This document shows positions 1-11,439 of a stretch of 64,000 nucleotides of DNA, in pieces (position 1 is the first letter of the stretch; each line of letters opens with the position of its first letter). The position numbers and the translations under genes are program-made. Origin of the DNA: Uranotaenia lowii (lineage: Eukaryota; Arthropoda; Insecta; Diptera; Culicidae); contig NC_073691.1 of the NCBI RefSeq assembly GCF_029784155.1, positions 25,309,011-25,373,010 of the forward strand. The letters are read 5' to 3'. The notes beneath the pieces were generated by a model. It searched no databases, was not told where the DNA came from, and was given only the letters and a program-made list of their open reading frames with translations.

Positions 1-1012
1 GCGACTCGAGATCCGACCTCTTATCGTGAAGATTCGGAGTTAACCATACAAACCTCTCCTGCTAAGGACTCAAGGTCTGGAGTCTCCTCTAACGACTCGA
101 GAACTGGCCTCTTCTCGTAATGACTCGAGGTAAACACGTATTATCCCTCTTCTTATTGATTAAAGGCCTGAACTCTCCTCTTGCGACTCGAGATTCGACC
201 CCTTACCGTGAAGACTCGGAGTTAACCATACAAACCTCTCCTACTAAGTACTCAAGGTCTGGAGTCTCCACTAACGACTCGAGATTTGGCCACTCCTCGT
301 AATGACTCGAGATAAACACGAATCATCCCACCTCTTGTTGACTGAATACCTGATCTTTCATCTTGCAACTCGAGATCCGACGTCTAATCGTGAAGTCTCG
401 AGGTTAGCCATACAAACCTCTTCTCCTGAGGACTTAAGGTCTGGCCTCTCCTCTAACGACTCGAGATCTGGCTTCTTCTAGTTATGACTCGAGGTAAACA
501 CGTATTATCCTCCTCTTGTCGACTAGAGGCCTGATCTCTCCTTTTGCAACTTGAGATCCGACCTCTCATCGTGAAGACTCGGAGTTAATCATACAAACCT
601 CTCCTCCTGAGGACTCAAGGTCTGGACTGTCCTCTAACGACTCGAGATCGGGCCTCTCCCCGTAATGACTCGAGGTAAACACGTATTATCCCTCCTCTTG
701 TTAACTGAAGGCCTGATCTCTCATCTTGCATTTCGAGATCCGACCTCTTTATCGTTAGGACTTGGAGTTAATCATACAAATCTCTCCTCCTGAGGACTCA
801 AGGTCTTGAGTCTCCTCTGACGACTCGACATCTGGCCACTCCTCGTAATGACTCGAGTTAAACACGTATTCCCGCCTCTTGTTGACTGAAGACCTGATCT
901 CTCATCTTGCAACTCGAGATCCGACCTCTTATCGTGAAGACTCGGAGTTAACCACACAAACCTGTCCTCCTGAGGACTCAAAGTCTGGCCTTACTTCTAA
1001 CGACCCCAGGAT
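1..1012 (+). repeat. 182-bp satellite, about 5.5 copies, dimeric structure
   Basis: The block containing CTCGAGATCCGACCTC recurs at about 1, 183, 365, 546, 728 and 909, giving a 181-182 bp period. Each unit itself splits into two related halves of about 91 bp: both begin CGACTCGAGA, continue with a CTC-TCGTRA block, then GACTCG-AGK-TAA, and end CTCCTCT or close to it. The array is therefore a higher-order repeat made from a diverged dimer. It begins before the window and degenerates after about 1000. Short ORFs on both strands inside it follow the repeat and are not credible genes. Confidence 0.9.
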
Positions 1013-1640
1013 TCAATGTTCGCCACCGTTTGTCCGTCGTGTGCCGGTCGAGAGCAGCTTAACCTAGACTCGCGCCTGCCACAGCACCCACACGGGGCTT
1101 AACGCAACTACTCGGGCGATTCCCGATGAATACGACCCCTACACCGACTCAAATGACTCGCCCCGCGTCGAGAACCACTCTACCAGTAACTATTCCCCTT
1201 TCCCAACAATAACCCCTACGAAGAAGGTATATCCCAACAGCTTCGACCGTTGAGAACCGCATGCTTCGGATACTCCGCGAAGGTGGAACATTCTACGGCA
1301 TCCGCTACGCAGAAGTTGTATCCCAATCTTTGTAGCTTCAAACCGTGGGATCGGACGCACTCTATCGATAGTCCTCCATCGTTTGGGTTAGTCTACTACG
1401 ACCGTTGTCCGGTCTTCTAATATCCTTTTTTGGCTAACAACCCTAAGATTTCTGGCCCCGCGGTTTTTTTTCTTCCCGTTGTGTGCCCTGGACTCGCGCC
1501 TGTCACGGCACACGTTCGGGACTTTGAACGCTAAGACTCGGTCGTTTCCGGACTGTGATGACATCCTACAGCGACTCGAGAGGCTCGCCCAGCATCGAGA
1601 ACCTCTCTACCCGTGAGTATCTACCGACAGTGGTTGACTC
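1013..1640. repeat. Two diverged copies of a GC-richer block
   Basis: A segment around 1037-1200 recurs, diverged, around 1478-1625. Both contain GTGTGCC, then GACTCGCGCCTG, CAC-GCAC, CGGG, and then a GACTCG / CGCC / CATCGAGAACC-like series ending in CTCTACC. The first copy lies in a stop-free frame of 61 codons (1068-1250) without a start codon. It could be old element coding sequence, but I recognise no domain. The block directly abuts the 182-bp satellite and shares its GACTCGAG words, so it may be a degenerate extension of it. Confidence 0.45.
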
Positions 1641-2640
1641 CCTGATTGAGTAATTTTCTGTAGATTCACTGGACTTACTCCTGTGACCTCAAACGGAAAG
1701 AGATTTGAAGCTGTTTGAACCAGAGTAAGTATACTTAGCCCGGTTAGTAGCGTCGAAAATCTGATCTGATCAATTTTCTCGTATGTTTGGATAACGTGCC
1801 GCTTTGGGCCTATCCCTTTTCTAATGTTAAGTCTACAGGAAGCGTTTTAGTTCTTTGAACTATACCTCGAAAATCTCGCAAGTGTATCAGGGTACCAAAT
1901 TACAGTCGCGAAATTGAAACTTGACTTGGTAAATTATTCTAAACACAAAATGGCAAGGAAGTGGAAATGGCTTAAAGTCTCCCTGCCTCTAAGCTTTAGT
2001 AGAAGTTGTTCTTTCTTCAACGACGTAGGAGATTACGGATGAGTTCACTAGCCTTAACAGCTTTATCTGGAAACGACCCAAACCACTATGAGGTCAGAAC
2101 TCCAGACTGGAGATAAGACTAAGAAATGCTGACCGCGAAGTAAGGATGGTTAGAATGCGAGACTTGATCTGCGGACTGCAAACTAAGCTATATTCAAAAT
2201 TCAGAATAGTAGGACCAGGGGGTCTAGAGACTAGAAACTAAGGCCTATTTCTAGGGAAAACGGATTTTTTTTTATTTTATTTCTTATTTTACAAGATGGA
2301 AATTTGCCTTCAAACCACAACAGCCGGGTGTGTTTGCTGCCGTGAGAGGGTTCGTCCCACTAAAACCACCTTGGACTTTGTGTGCCTTGGTTTCACCTTC
2401 ACCTTCACCAGGGGTAGGCTGTGCTCATCATCCACCGTTTTTCCCTTTTCCTTCTCAAGTTCCTCTTGCTGTAGGAAAGATCGTAGCTGAGTACGTGAGA
2501 CTTTATAGGTCTCACCACACGTGTGAGTCCAGATTAGGGTTATACCAAGCCCCCAAATCGCGTTGCTTTAGATTAGTGGAGTCGTACGAGACCCAAGACC
2601 TTCCTAGAGCTTGTTAAGTTATGTAGGTTGAATTTCTCTT
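1641..2640. other. No recognisable feature
   Basis: Mixed-composition sequence. Overlapping short ORFs at 2296-2617 show no recognisable domain and lie in a pyrimidine-rich stretch. From about 2220 there are CTAGAGACTAGAAACTA words resembling the heptameric CTAGGGA array found at 4.2 kb. No gene is supported. Confidence 0.4.
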
Positions 2641-4222
2641 TCTCTCCGTTCATCCTCTTTCCTGATCGGTATCAGATCGCACATGACCTGCGAGCCTTGA
2701 AAATACAAATACGCCCTATACATTTCATTCAAAACATTCTCAGCGTTCAAGGTTAGAAGTTTCATACGTCTTAACAGACCTCCATATCCACGCACTCCGA
2801 GCAATACGGCTAACTGATGAGTATAAACCGATGAAGATATTGCCGGAAGCAACCATGGCTCGAAAGGAACTGCGTCAGGTAAAAGTTGATCTCTTCATAC
2901 TTACGTTTGACGCTGCTTGTTGAGCCTTGAGAACTCCTCTAACTGCTCTAGCTACGTAACACTCTTTATCCTTTGCCAGAGTTATGTCGATGGGAACCAT
3001 ACCCGCGATGTCTAAAGCTGCATCTGTTGAGATGATCCTGTATGCACAGGAAATTCGCATGGCTATCAGCCGATGCGTGCTCTGTAATTTGGATCTGTTG
3101 CGCTCTACTTCTATGGCGGAGCTCCAGGCCGCTCCTCCGTATCGACGTCTCTTACTACTCTTTGGACCATGACAGTTCGACATAATCCAGGCCAATGAGT
3201 CGATGACTTTCGACGCACTATCATAACAGTATTTGACATGTGCACCGAAGCTTGAGCAATTGTCGACCGTTACTCCGAGATATTTCAGCAGCTGCTTCGG
3301 AGATGTGCTGTGTCCTCCAACAGTAATATCCATTTGCGGCACAGCCCTTTCTACAGAGACCGTTGCAAGGTCTTCGACCTCCTCGATTGTTTCGCAGGTG
3401 ACCATTGGCACGGAAACGATATTCCAAATCCGACTATCTGCGCACCTGCTGGTAGTTCCAACATGAACATCTCATTATATAGGCATTTCAGAGCACAGGT
3501 CCTAGTAAGGAACCCTGTGGAACATCCGCTGTTGAGGCAGTAGATTATTCTGAAAGTCCACTGTTATCCTCTCTAGCAGTTTACCGAGGGTATCCAGTAG
3601 GCAAATGGGTCTGTACGATGATGGATGTCGTGGGGGTTTTCCAGGTTTCGGTAGCTTCGCAGATTTCCTCAGGTTAGGGAAATACCCTTCGTCGAAGACG
3701 CTTTTGTAACACCACTCTGGAAGAATCCGGAATGGTCAGGGGCCTTGTTCACTGCAAGTGGGCTAGTGGGCACTGTCGTACAGGACTAGTGGCCACTGTG
3801 CTGCGGGAAAAGATGCGCAACGATCTCCTTCAATTTTTCCGGACACTTTTTGGTCGACGACCTCGAGCCACTTCGAATCTCGCTAGTCCAACTCCATAGG
3901 CTTGGACCCATGGGTTGTCATCTAAGCTCTGTTGTAGTGTTTTGTAACAGCTCTCTTTGCTTGTCCTAATAGCCCGCTTGTGTTGAACCCTGGACGGCAC
4001 CTCGTGTCTCTATCGGCATCGATTCTCAATCGTTGAGTTCGCCGCCTGGCTTTTAGGCAGCTTGCACGCAGTTCGGCTATTTCTGGTGTCCACCACTTGG
4101 GTATACTTTTGGGATCAACTATCATTTTTGTAAGCTGATCAACATTTTGCACATGTGATGCTTCCTGATGTTTATAGTATCGATGCAGACTTCCTGATCG
4201 AAAGCTTATGAGTTCCATTTTC
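2640..4222 (-). pseudogene. R1-clade non-LTR retrotransposon, decayed 3' half
   Basis: Read on the minus strand, this is the reverse-transcriptase half of an R1-type LINE. From 4218 down come the linker between endonuclease and RT (WWTPEIAELRASC), the RT block KLPKPGKPPRHPSSYRPICL with LLDTLGKLLERI (about 3690-3560), a VPQGSLLGPVLWN-like block broken by a stop (about 3530-3490), and ELPAGAQIVGF directly before the place where the FADD catalytic box should be. The box itself is missing. Then follow YLGVTVDNCSSFGAHV and the R1-typical AGMVPIDITLA (3411-2875), and the terminal LTQFLSSHGCFRQYLHRF (about 2870-2810). Roughly 100 codons between LLERI and VPQGS are deleted and several frameshifts and stops are present. 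It cannot encode an active enzyme. The assignment to R1 rests on remembered family motifs. Confidence 0.88.
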
Positions 4223-4224
4223 GC

Positions 4225-4615
4225 TCTCTCCGAAAATGGTGTTAAACCCGGGTCCTAGGACAAGGGATTAGATACTAGGGACTGGTGACATGGGGCTAAG
4301 GACTTCAAATTAGGTACTAGAGACTAGATGTGCGATAATATTGTTTTAAGGCTAGGGATTTATGATCTGGGGCTAGAGACTAAGGACTTGTGAATAGAGA
4401 TTCAAAAATTTAGTGGTATAGACTAGGAACTATAGGACTGTAACAAGGAATTTGAGGCTTGGGATTTAGGACAGCATATTAAAGACTAGGGAAAAGAGAA
4501 TAGGTAACAATAACGAGAGACTAATAACTGGAGTCTTGAGTATTGATGATTTAAGGGGCTGGATTACGATTAGGGAGGATTAGGGTCTATGGGCCAGCAG
4601 CTGAAGCTTAGGCAT
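4225..4615. repeat. Degenerate heptamer array, CTAGGGA-like
   Basis: Much of this stretch can be phased as 7-bp words close to CTAGGGA, for example CTAGGGA, CTGGTGA, CTAAGGA, CTAGAGA, CTAGATG. It starts just at the 5' limit of the recognisable R1 fragment. The purine-rich strand is on plus here, the reverse of the later pyrimidine-rich arrays. It is strongly eroded. Confidence 0.55.
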
Positions 4616-5985
4616 TAGGTTCCAAAAATTTCAGAATGATAACTACAATTCTAGAAAAAAGTTGAATTCTGATTAGTAAGTACTTAGATAGGGATTTTTC
4701 TATTCTGAACCACCTTACTGCAGCCCAACTGAGCTCGGCTGAACAAAGATAATGCCCGATCGGCATACCTCTTTTTGCGCGTCCCCGGAGGGAATTTCGC
4801 AACCTCGCTTGGATCAGGTGAAAACTAACTAGTAAACACCACCGCCAAAGTACAGATCAAACGTAAAGGTTCAGTACGACAAGCCATTCATTCGGATGGT
4901 GGTAATAATAGTTATCGATGGAGCGACCGTTAAACTGAAGAGCAAAAAAACAAACCTCAACTTTGGTAGGTACGGTATAAAAATAGGTGAAATCTGGTGT
5001 CTCTCCCGCAAAATTACGAAATTGGAAACTGTATCAAAAATGAGACCAGCAACCACACCAAACTAAAGCATGACTGCGAAATCGGTTTTGATTAGGGCCT
5101 CTGGAGGAGGAGAACCGGTGAATGAGAAAAGGTGCCGGCTTCAGCAGCAATCCGAATGGTGTTAATGATAAATAAGTTGTTTGAGAAATTCGTGACGTTG
5201 ACGTTCCTCCCCTTTGGATGACTTACCCTTTTTCCCTTAGTTTTGCACCATTATAAAACAGATATTTGAGGTATTGTCTTTTTTTCCCATTTTCTTCAGA
5301 TAGTTATTGCTAAAATTCCCCCAGTTTGACCATTTGGTTTTATGCTGACTGCGGCCGTTGCATAATTTATGCTCTCTAGAGACAGAGAGAGAGCATGGTG
5401 CAATTTCTTTTCATGGTTTTTTCGTCGTTCAATGACTTTCGCCTCGTTGACTACCCTTCGGCCTCCCACAACTGAAACAGATTAAACTGCCTCTATCAGT
5501 ATGAAACAGACATTCCCAAGTCTCTCCATGTCGAAGCTGACAAATATGCGGCACTGCAATTCCCCGCATAAGGGACAAAAGAAAGAAAATTGGAACAAGA
5601 TTACAGCAGCCAAACCAGCTGACTTGGGGGAGTGAACATTAAAGCTCAATTACTTTACTATGTGGATGTTGCTGTTGATGTTGCTTTCGAACCATGGCAA
5701 TTGTGAATTGAAATAAACCTTTTGAAGAAAATAGATGGTGTTTGCCTGCACTTATGCAATATATGCTTTGTCATTCAAAGTGGCAACAATAACAACTGTT
5801 CGCTATGGAGGAGTAGAAAAAAAGTACCACCATAATACTTATGTCATGTAACTGTGCTCTGTGTGAGCTACAATTGGAAAACTATATTGAACCCGCGCGT
5901 GAAGTCATGTGAAAATGAGTCTAGGGATTACGACTGGTGAGTGTGAAAGTTGAATTGGTACGAGAATTGTTGTGAAAATTTTTCA
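4616..5985. other. Unique sequence, no gene seen
   Basis: AT-moderate sequence without a convincing ORF. It contains a short purine run of GAGA type at 5382-5396. Short minus-strand ORFs (4608-4802, 4871-5056) have no recognisable domain. Confidence 0.35.
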
Positions 5986-6050
5986 GGGTTGGCTTATAAG
6001 CCAGACGACCGGGGATCGAATCCAACCGCTGGCAATCTAGGTTCAGGAAA
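5985..6050 (+). repeat. tRNA-like remnant, possibly a SINE head
   Basis: GGGATCGAATCC resembles the tRNA B box / T arm (GGTTCGANTCC), and upstream lies a perfect small stem TGGCT-TATA-AGCCA at the place an anticodon arm would occupy. No complete acceptor stem or A box can be built, so it is not a functional tRNA gene. A degraded tRNA-derived SINE is the most natural reading, but a chance match is possible. Confidence 0.25.
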
Positions 6051-6514
6051 TTTTGTTAATCCACGGACGTAAAAATTAAACGTATTTTTGTCACATTTCT
6101 GTTCATTTCTTCAAGTCTCGATTCAGCTAACATTTTAATTAAAAAAAACGAGCATCTGATGAAGTTTACAACATCTCTAATTCTTGACCAGTGTTCAATA
6201 ATTCTAGTTAAAAGAAAAATGTTCAGTATCAATCTTAGTGTTGGAGATGTGAAGTTCGTCGAGAAAGTTCTCTACGATATTTCAGTCCTTACATATTGAA
6301 AAAATAGACAGAATTTATTGGAACTGGAACACTTCAGGGCACTGGAAAGTGTACAATGAGCTCTGAAATCCCTATTTTAAAAGGAATTCTGAACCTTTCC
6401 CTCAATGGAATTTGAATCCCGATTATTTTACCACCTCTGAGAAAATAAAAATCAGTCATGATGAAATGAATCAACTTTAGAATTCAATTTGTTTATGTAT
6501 GGGAAAAACGATCC

Positions 6515-6603
6515 ATGAAGAATTCTCCCGGTTTTGGTTCGAAATTCCAGGTTTTTCCGGTTCAATTTGCAATTTCCGGTTTTCCCAGTTTGCTGGCTTC
6601 CTT
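6515..6603 (+). mobile_element. Terminal fragment of CCCGG-rich TIR element
   Basis: The stretch reads as repeated TTTTCCGGTT words followed by CCCAGTTTGCTGGC. This resembles the right end of the TIR element at 54215-55225, where TTTCCCGGTTCGCTAGC precedes the terminal CAACCCTG. The terminal bases themselves are eroded, so this is a relic. Confidence 0.45.
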
Positions 6604-6607
6604 GCTT

Positions 6608-7578
6608 AATTTTTATTGGCGTTTTTTTTTATTTTTTTCATTCTTTTGGATAACCAAAAAATATTTTATCCATTTTTCATTTTCTTTTTAATCCAATTTT
6701 TTCCGTATATTTTTTCAATAAATCAATATTTCTTTTATTTCTTTTCACCTAATTGTCAATACATCATAAACTTTTTTCCAATTTTTCAATTTTCATATGC
6801 TTAATTCATGTACATATTATTGTTTGATTTCATTAATTAATTGATATATCTTTATTATTTTAAATTCTTCTTAATTTTGTTCTCTATTAATTGTTTTCCT
6901 TTTTTCATGTTCTCCTTCTTTTAATTTTTGCCTTTTTTTATTTATTATTCTCTTTTTATTTTTAATTTATATTTTTCTCGTTTTTTATTTATTCCCCTTT
7001 TTAATGTTTTCTCGTTTTTACAATTTTTTTCCCTTTTATTTTTTCCTTTTTTAATTTTTTCCTTTTTTCCCTTTTTTCTCTATTTTTCTCATATTTTTAA
7101 ATTTTTTCTCTTTTTTTAATTTTTTTTTTTGGATTTTTTCTCTTTTATTACTTTTTTTTCTCGCTTTTTATTATTTTTCTCTTTTTTATTTTTTTTCTCT
7201 TTTCTTTATTTTTCTCTCATTTTTTAAAATTTTTTTTTCTCAATTTTTAAATTTTTTTCTCTTTTTCTATTTTTTTATTTTTTTCTTTTTTTTCTTTTTT
7301 TTTTTATTTTTTTCTCTTTCTTTATTTTTTCTTTTTTTTTATTTTTTTCTCTTTTTTTTATTTATTCTCTCTATTTTTTTTCTCTCTTTTCTTTTATATT
7401 TTTTCTCTTTTTTTTATTTTTTTTTATTTTTATGTTTTTTTCTATTTTTTTTTCTTTTTTTTCTTATTTTATTTTCTTTTCTTCTTTTTTAATTTTTTTC
7501 TCTTTTTTTAATTTTTTTCTCTTTGTTAATTTTTTTCCCTATTTTTAATTTTTTCCTCTTTTTTTAATTTTTTTCTCT
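6608..7578 (+). repeat. T-rich minisatellite, period about 19-20 bp
   Basis: Almost pure T with interspersed CTC and AA. From about 7490 it becomes regular: CTCTTTTTTTAATTTTTTT repeated at 19-20 bp. All ORFs read from it are Phe/Leu/Ser strings and are artefacts. The pyrimidine strand is on plus. Confidence 0.8.
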
Positions 7579-7790
7579 TTTTTTAATTTTTTTCTCTTTT
7601 TTTAATTTTTTTCTCTTTTTTTAATTTTTTCCTCTTTTTTTAATTTTTTACTCTTTTTTTAATTTTTTTCTCTTTTTTAAATTTTTTTCTCTTTTTATAT
7701 TTTTTCAGTTTTACTTTTTTTTTGTTTCCTCTTTAAAAAAAATCTATTTTTTATTTTTTTTTCACTTTTTTATGTGTTTTCTCTTTTTTA

Positions 7791-8288
7791 TTTTGGCAAC
7801 ATCCGATTTTGCACATGTTTTCTTTATAACAGGATCAATATAATTAAGACAAACATCAAAAATACGTTTTTACGTTCAGAAATGGTGATGGAGTACAACA
7901 ACAAAAACAAAAGTTTTTTTTTAATTATTAAGTACTCAAAAATTACAAAAAGATGAAAAATTAAAAAAAAAAATCAAAAACAAATACAGACAAATGACTA
8001 AAAATGACAAAATCAACTTAAAAATGATGAAGAATGATAAAAACTGCAGAAATGACAACAAAAACCAAAGATTATAAACAAAACAAAAAAAGTACAAAAT
8101 GCATCAAAAACATGAGAAAAAAATTATTAAAAATTCTAAAAATGGTAAGAAATTGATTTAAAATAATGTTAATGATAATAAAAGAGTTATTTTGTGAATA
8201 TAAGAGAACAAAATTTCAGAGAAAAAACCGTTCGATTTTGGCAACACAAAATGTTCGGGCTTGTTGCCAAAAACGAACGGGGTCTGTA
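7791..8288 (-). mobile_element. Non-autonomous element, TACAGACCCSGTTCG terminus
   Basis: Its 5' end is at 8288 on the minus strand: TACAGACCCCGTTCG followed by TTTTTGGCAACA. A near-inverted copy of that end, CCGTTCGATTTTGGCAACA, lies at 8228-8246, so the tip can fold on itself. The far end at 7791 shows CATGTGCAAAATCGGATG then TTGCCAAAA, matching the end at 25081-25110, but the last ~25 bp are missing. The interior is AT-rich with diverged GTCATTTTT words. It has no coding capacity. I do not recognise the family. Confidence 0.65.
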
Positions 8289-8294
8289 TATATA

Positions 8295-9650
8295 TATATT
8301 TTTATTTTTCCTCTTTTTTAATTTTTTTCTCTTTTAAGTTTTTTCTTTTTTTCTTTTTTCATTTTTTGCTCTTTTTTATTTTTTTTTCTTTTTTTTTGTT
8401 TTTTATTTTTTTTCAATTTTCTTTTTTATTCTTTATTTCTTTTTACTCTCGTTATTTATTTTCATTCTTTGTATTTATTTCTATTCTCTTTTTTTCTTTT
8501 TGTTTTCTTTTTAATTATTTTTTCATAATTATTTGTTTTTATTTGTTTTTTCTCTTTTTAATTTTTTTCTAATTTTAATTTTATTTCTCTTTTTAATTTT
8601 TCTCTCTTTTCAATGTTTTCTCCTTTTTTTTCTCTCTTTCTTATTTTTTCCTCTTTCTTATTTTTTTTTCATGTGTATTTTTTTCTCTTTTTCTCTTTCA
8701 ATTTTTTTTCTCTTTTTCTCTTTTTATTTGTTTTTCTCTTTCTTTCTTTTATATTTTTTTCTCTTTTTTATTTTTTTCTCTTTTTCGTTTTTTAAATTTC
8801 TTTTTTACTATTTTCCTCTGTTCCGTTTATTTTTTTTTCTCATTTCCTTTTTTAATTTTTTCTGTTTTACAATTTTTAATCTTATTCATTTTTTTCTCTT
8901 ATTTTTTTTAAATTTTTTTTCTCTTTTCAATTTTTTCTCTTTTTTTAATATTGTCTTTTAATTTGTCTATTTTGTTGTTTATTTTTTTATTTTTTTTTTC
9001 TCTTTTCCGTTTTTATATATATTTTTTTTTGTTTTTCCTTTTTTTATTTATATTTACATTTAAAAAAAAATTGTTCTTAACTTTTTTTCTGTTTGCTTGT
9101 TTTTTTCGTTTCCTTATTTTTCTCTTTAGTTCTTTTTTATTCCTTTCATTTTTCCTTCTTACTTGTTTTGTTCTGCAGTTTATTGTTTATTTTAAATTTT
9201 TCCAGTTTGTTTTTTTTTTAATTTTTTTTTTCAAGTTTATTCTTTTTCCATCAGTTCGATTTTCATTTCATTTTAAGTTCATTTTTCCTTTATTTGTTTT
9301 TTTCAGTTTATTTTCTGTATTTTTTCTGTGAACCTAAGTATATTTTTGATTTAAGTTTCTATAGTTCTTTCCTTGTGATTTAATTTAATTTTATGCTTTT
9401 AATTCAAATATTTTTATTATTTTCCATTTCCAATTTTTTAATTTTTTTTTGCATTTTAAATTTTTTTTATTTTTAATTTTTTTTTTAATTTTTTATTTTT
9501 TTTTTCATTTTTTATTTTTTTTTTAATATTTTTTTCTTTTTTTTTTAATTTTAATTTTTTTTTTAATTTTTTTTCATTGTTTTTTTTTCATTTTTTTTTA
9601 TTGTTTTTTTTGTATTTATTATTTACCTTTATTATTTTTTTATATTTTTC
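8295..9650 (+). repeat. T-rich low-complexity tract
   Basis: T runs broken by C, A and short TTTCTC words; pyrimidines on plus throughout. ORFs of up to 142 codons here (8261-9331) are Phe/Leu strings produced by T runs. The matching tract in copy B differs by indels in the T runs, which accounts for the drift in the duplication offset. Confidence 0.75.
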
Positions 9651-10560
9651 AAACACTAGTTTTTTGCAAATTTTTGCATTAAAAACTATATTTACACATA
9701 AGTTATTCATACTTGTGCATTCAAAACAATAATTTTTTTAACTGAAGAGAATATCCAAATTAACTTGTGCAAGTTTTAATATGTTCATTGAAAACGAACA
9801 AAGCTGATGCAATTCCGAAGGATCTGGCTTTAAATAAAAAAAAATTTAAACCCGCTTCAACAAAAACCACCCCAATTTTTGAAAAACAACAGAACACCTT
9901 CATGTTATTTGAATCAAGGTGTTTTCTGAAGGTAAATTTTTGTTGAATGCTTTCAAAATCTGTTTTCATCATGTTGGACTTAATTTATAAAAAAAAATCT
10001 GAAAGTTTGAATCAAAAATAAATGATCCTGTACACTGCGTTATTGGAATGTTCTTTTTTTCGTATTTTTCTTTAAATAACACAGAATTTTTAAGTGTTCA
10101 CAATTCAAAGATAAGTTTTGAAATCGAATCTTTTTCTCAAAACCTGAGTTTCAAATACTATCTTGAGTTCTAAATAACATAAAGTCTTCGAAACTATACA
10201 ATTTTCGATTGATTAATTATTCTAATTAGTAATAAAATAACGCAAGAAAGAAATGATTTTTTTTGTTGAATTACCGATCCCATTTGCTAAGAATTCTTAG
10301 TGTTCTGGAAGAAATGTTTACCTGAAAAGAGAGAAAAAAACGAAATGTTAGAAGAATGTTCGCCAATTTCAGAACAGCAGAATAGAAAAAGGTGTCAAAA
10401 AAACCTTATATCTGATCTCCGTAACAAACTAGCCTTTCTAAGAAATAGTAAAAATAGCTCATTTCTGCAGCAAACCACCAAAGAGTAATAGACAACAAGA
10501 TACTTTCAAGTGTTGCAGAGAGACCACCTTGGTGAACCAGTGATTCACCAACAAATTCTC
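9651..10560. other. Unique part of copy A, no gene supported
   Basis: AT-rich sequence with short ORFs on both strands, none with a recognisable domain. The ORF pair 9760-9972 / 12877-13104 (minus) is the same sequence in the two copies, with differences including a length change, as expected of non-coding DNA. Confidence 0.4.
10529..10551. other. Deletion junction with small inverted repeat
   Basis: In copy A the sequence reads ACCACC, then TTGGTGAA, CCAGTGA, TTCACCAA. In copy B the left side continues ACCACCTCG and the right side resumes at CCAGTGATTCACC about 720 bp later. The TTGGTGAA in copy A is the exact reverse complement of the TTCACCAA just downstream. That is the signature of a deletion repaired with templated (snap-back) filler. 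Confidence 0.6.
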
Positions 10561-10935
10561 TACCGAGAAGAAAAACAAACACAAAAAAAAAACGAAACAT
10601 ACAAAGTCGCTCACAGAGGATTACACACGGCGAAAAACAAACTCAAAACCACGATCTCTCTCTGTCAAAATGAAGAATTTTTCCCGTTCGTCCGGTGTGG
10701 TCCACGTCAAAGGAGATAAAAATCATTTTTAATTTTTTTCTCTTTTTTTAATTTTTTTCTCTTTTTTTAATTTTTTCCTCTTTTTTTAATTTTTTACTCT
10801 TTTTTTAATTTTTTTCTCTTTTTTAAATTTTTTTCTCTTTTTATATTTTTTCAGTTTTACTTTTTTTTTGTTTCCTCTTTAAAAAAAATCTATTTTTTAT
10901 TTTTTTTCACTTTTTTATGTGTTTTCTCTTTTTTA

Positions 10936-11433
10936 TTTTGGCAACATCCGATTTTGCACATGTTTTCTTTATAACAGGATCAATATAATTAAGACAAACA
11001 TCAAAAATACGTTTTTACGTTCAGAAATGGTGATGGAGTACAACAACAAAAACAAAAGTTTTTTTTTAATTATTAAGTACTCAAAAATTACAAAAAGATG
11101 AAAAATTAAAAAAAAAAATCAAAAACAAATACAGACAAATGACTAAAAATGACAAAATCAACTTAAAAATGATGAAGAATGATAAAAACTGCAGAAATGA
11201 CAACAAAAACCAAAGATTATAAACAAAACAAAAAAAGTACAAAATGCATCAAAAACATGAGAAAAAAATTATTAAAAATTCTAAAAATGGTAAGAAATTG
11301 ATTTAAAATAATGTTAATGATAATAAAAGAGTTATTTTGTGAATATAAGAGAACAAAATTTCAGAGAAAAAACCGTTCGATTTTGGCAACACAAAATGTT
11401 CGGGCTTGTTGCCAAAAACGTACGGGGTCTGTA
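10936..11433 (-). mobile_element. Second copy of the TACAGACCCSGTTCG element
   Basis: This relic sits at the same place in copy B as 7791-8288 in copy A, offset 3145, and so arose by the segmental duplication and not by an independent insertion. One difference is visible at the tip: CGTACGGGG here against CGAACGGGG in copy A. Confidence 0.65.
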
Positions 11434-11439
11434 TATATA

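Larger units (their letters stand above)
7579..10724 (+). repeat. Tandem segmental duplication, copy A
   Basis: The whole of this segment is found again from 10725 at an offset of about 3126-3146 bp, including unique stretches such as 7774-8290 and 9660-10520. The offset varies because of small length changes in T runs. Copy A ends abruptly after ATAAAAATCATT, where it joins the T-rich start of copy B. It lacks the ~720 bp found in copy B at about 13668-14388. Embedded are a TIR-element relic (7791-8288), a long T-rich tract (8295-9650) and about 1 kb of unique AT-rich DNA. Short ORFs such as 7774-7956 are duplicated along with it, but show no domain. Confidence 0.92.

Noticed and set aside
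1068..1250. 61-codon stop-free stretch possibly from an element gag or ORF1
   Set aside because: No start codon and no recognisable motif; too short to separate from chance.
2330..2617. 95-codon ORF
   Set aside because: Overlaps a second ORF on the same strand, no recognisable domain, composition like the surroundings.
2984..3543. Plus-strand ORFs of 62-77 codons
   Set aside because: Shadows of the minus-strand R1 reverse-transcriptase relic.
8261..9331. ORFs of 103-142 codons, rich in Phe and Leu, resembling multi-pass membrane proteins
   Set aside because: They are translations of T runs; overlapping frames are all open and the duplicated copy differs by frame-breaking indels.
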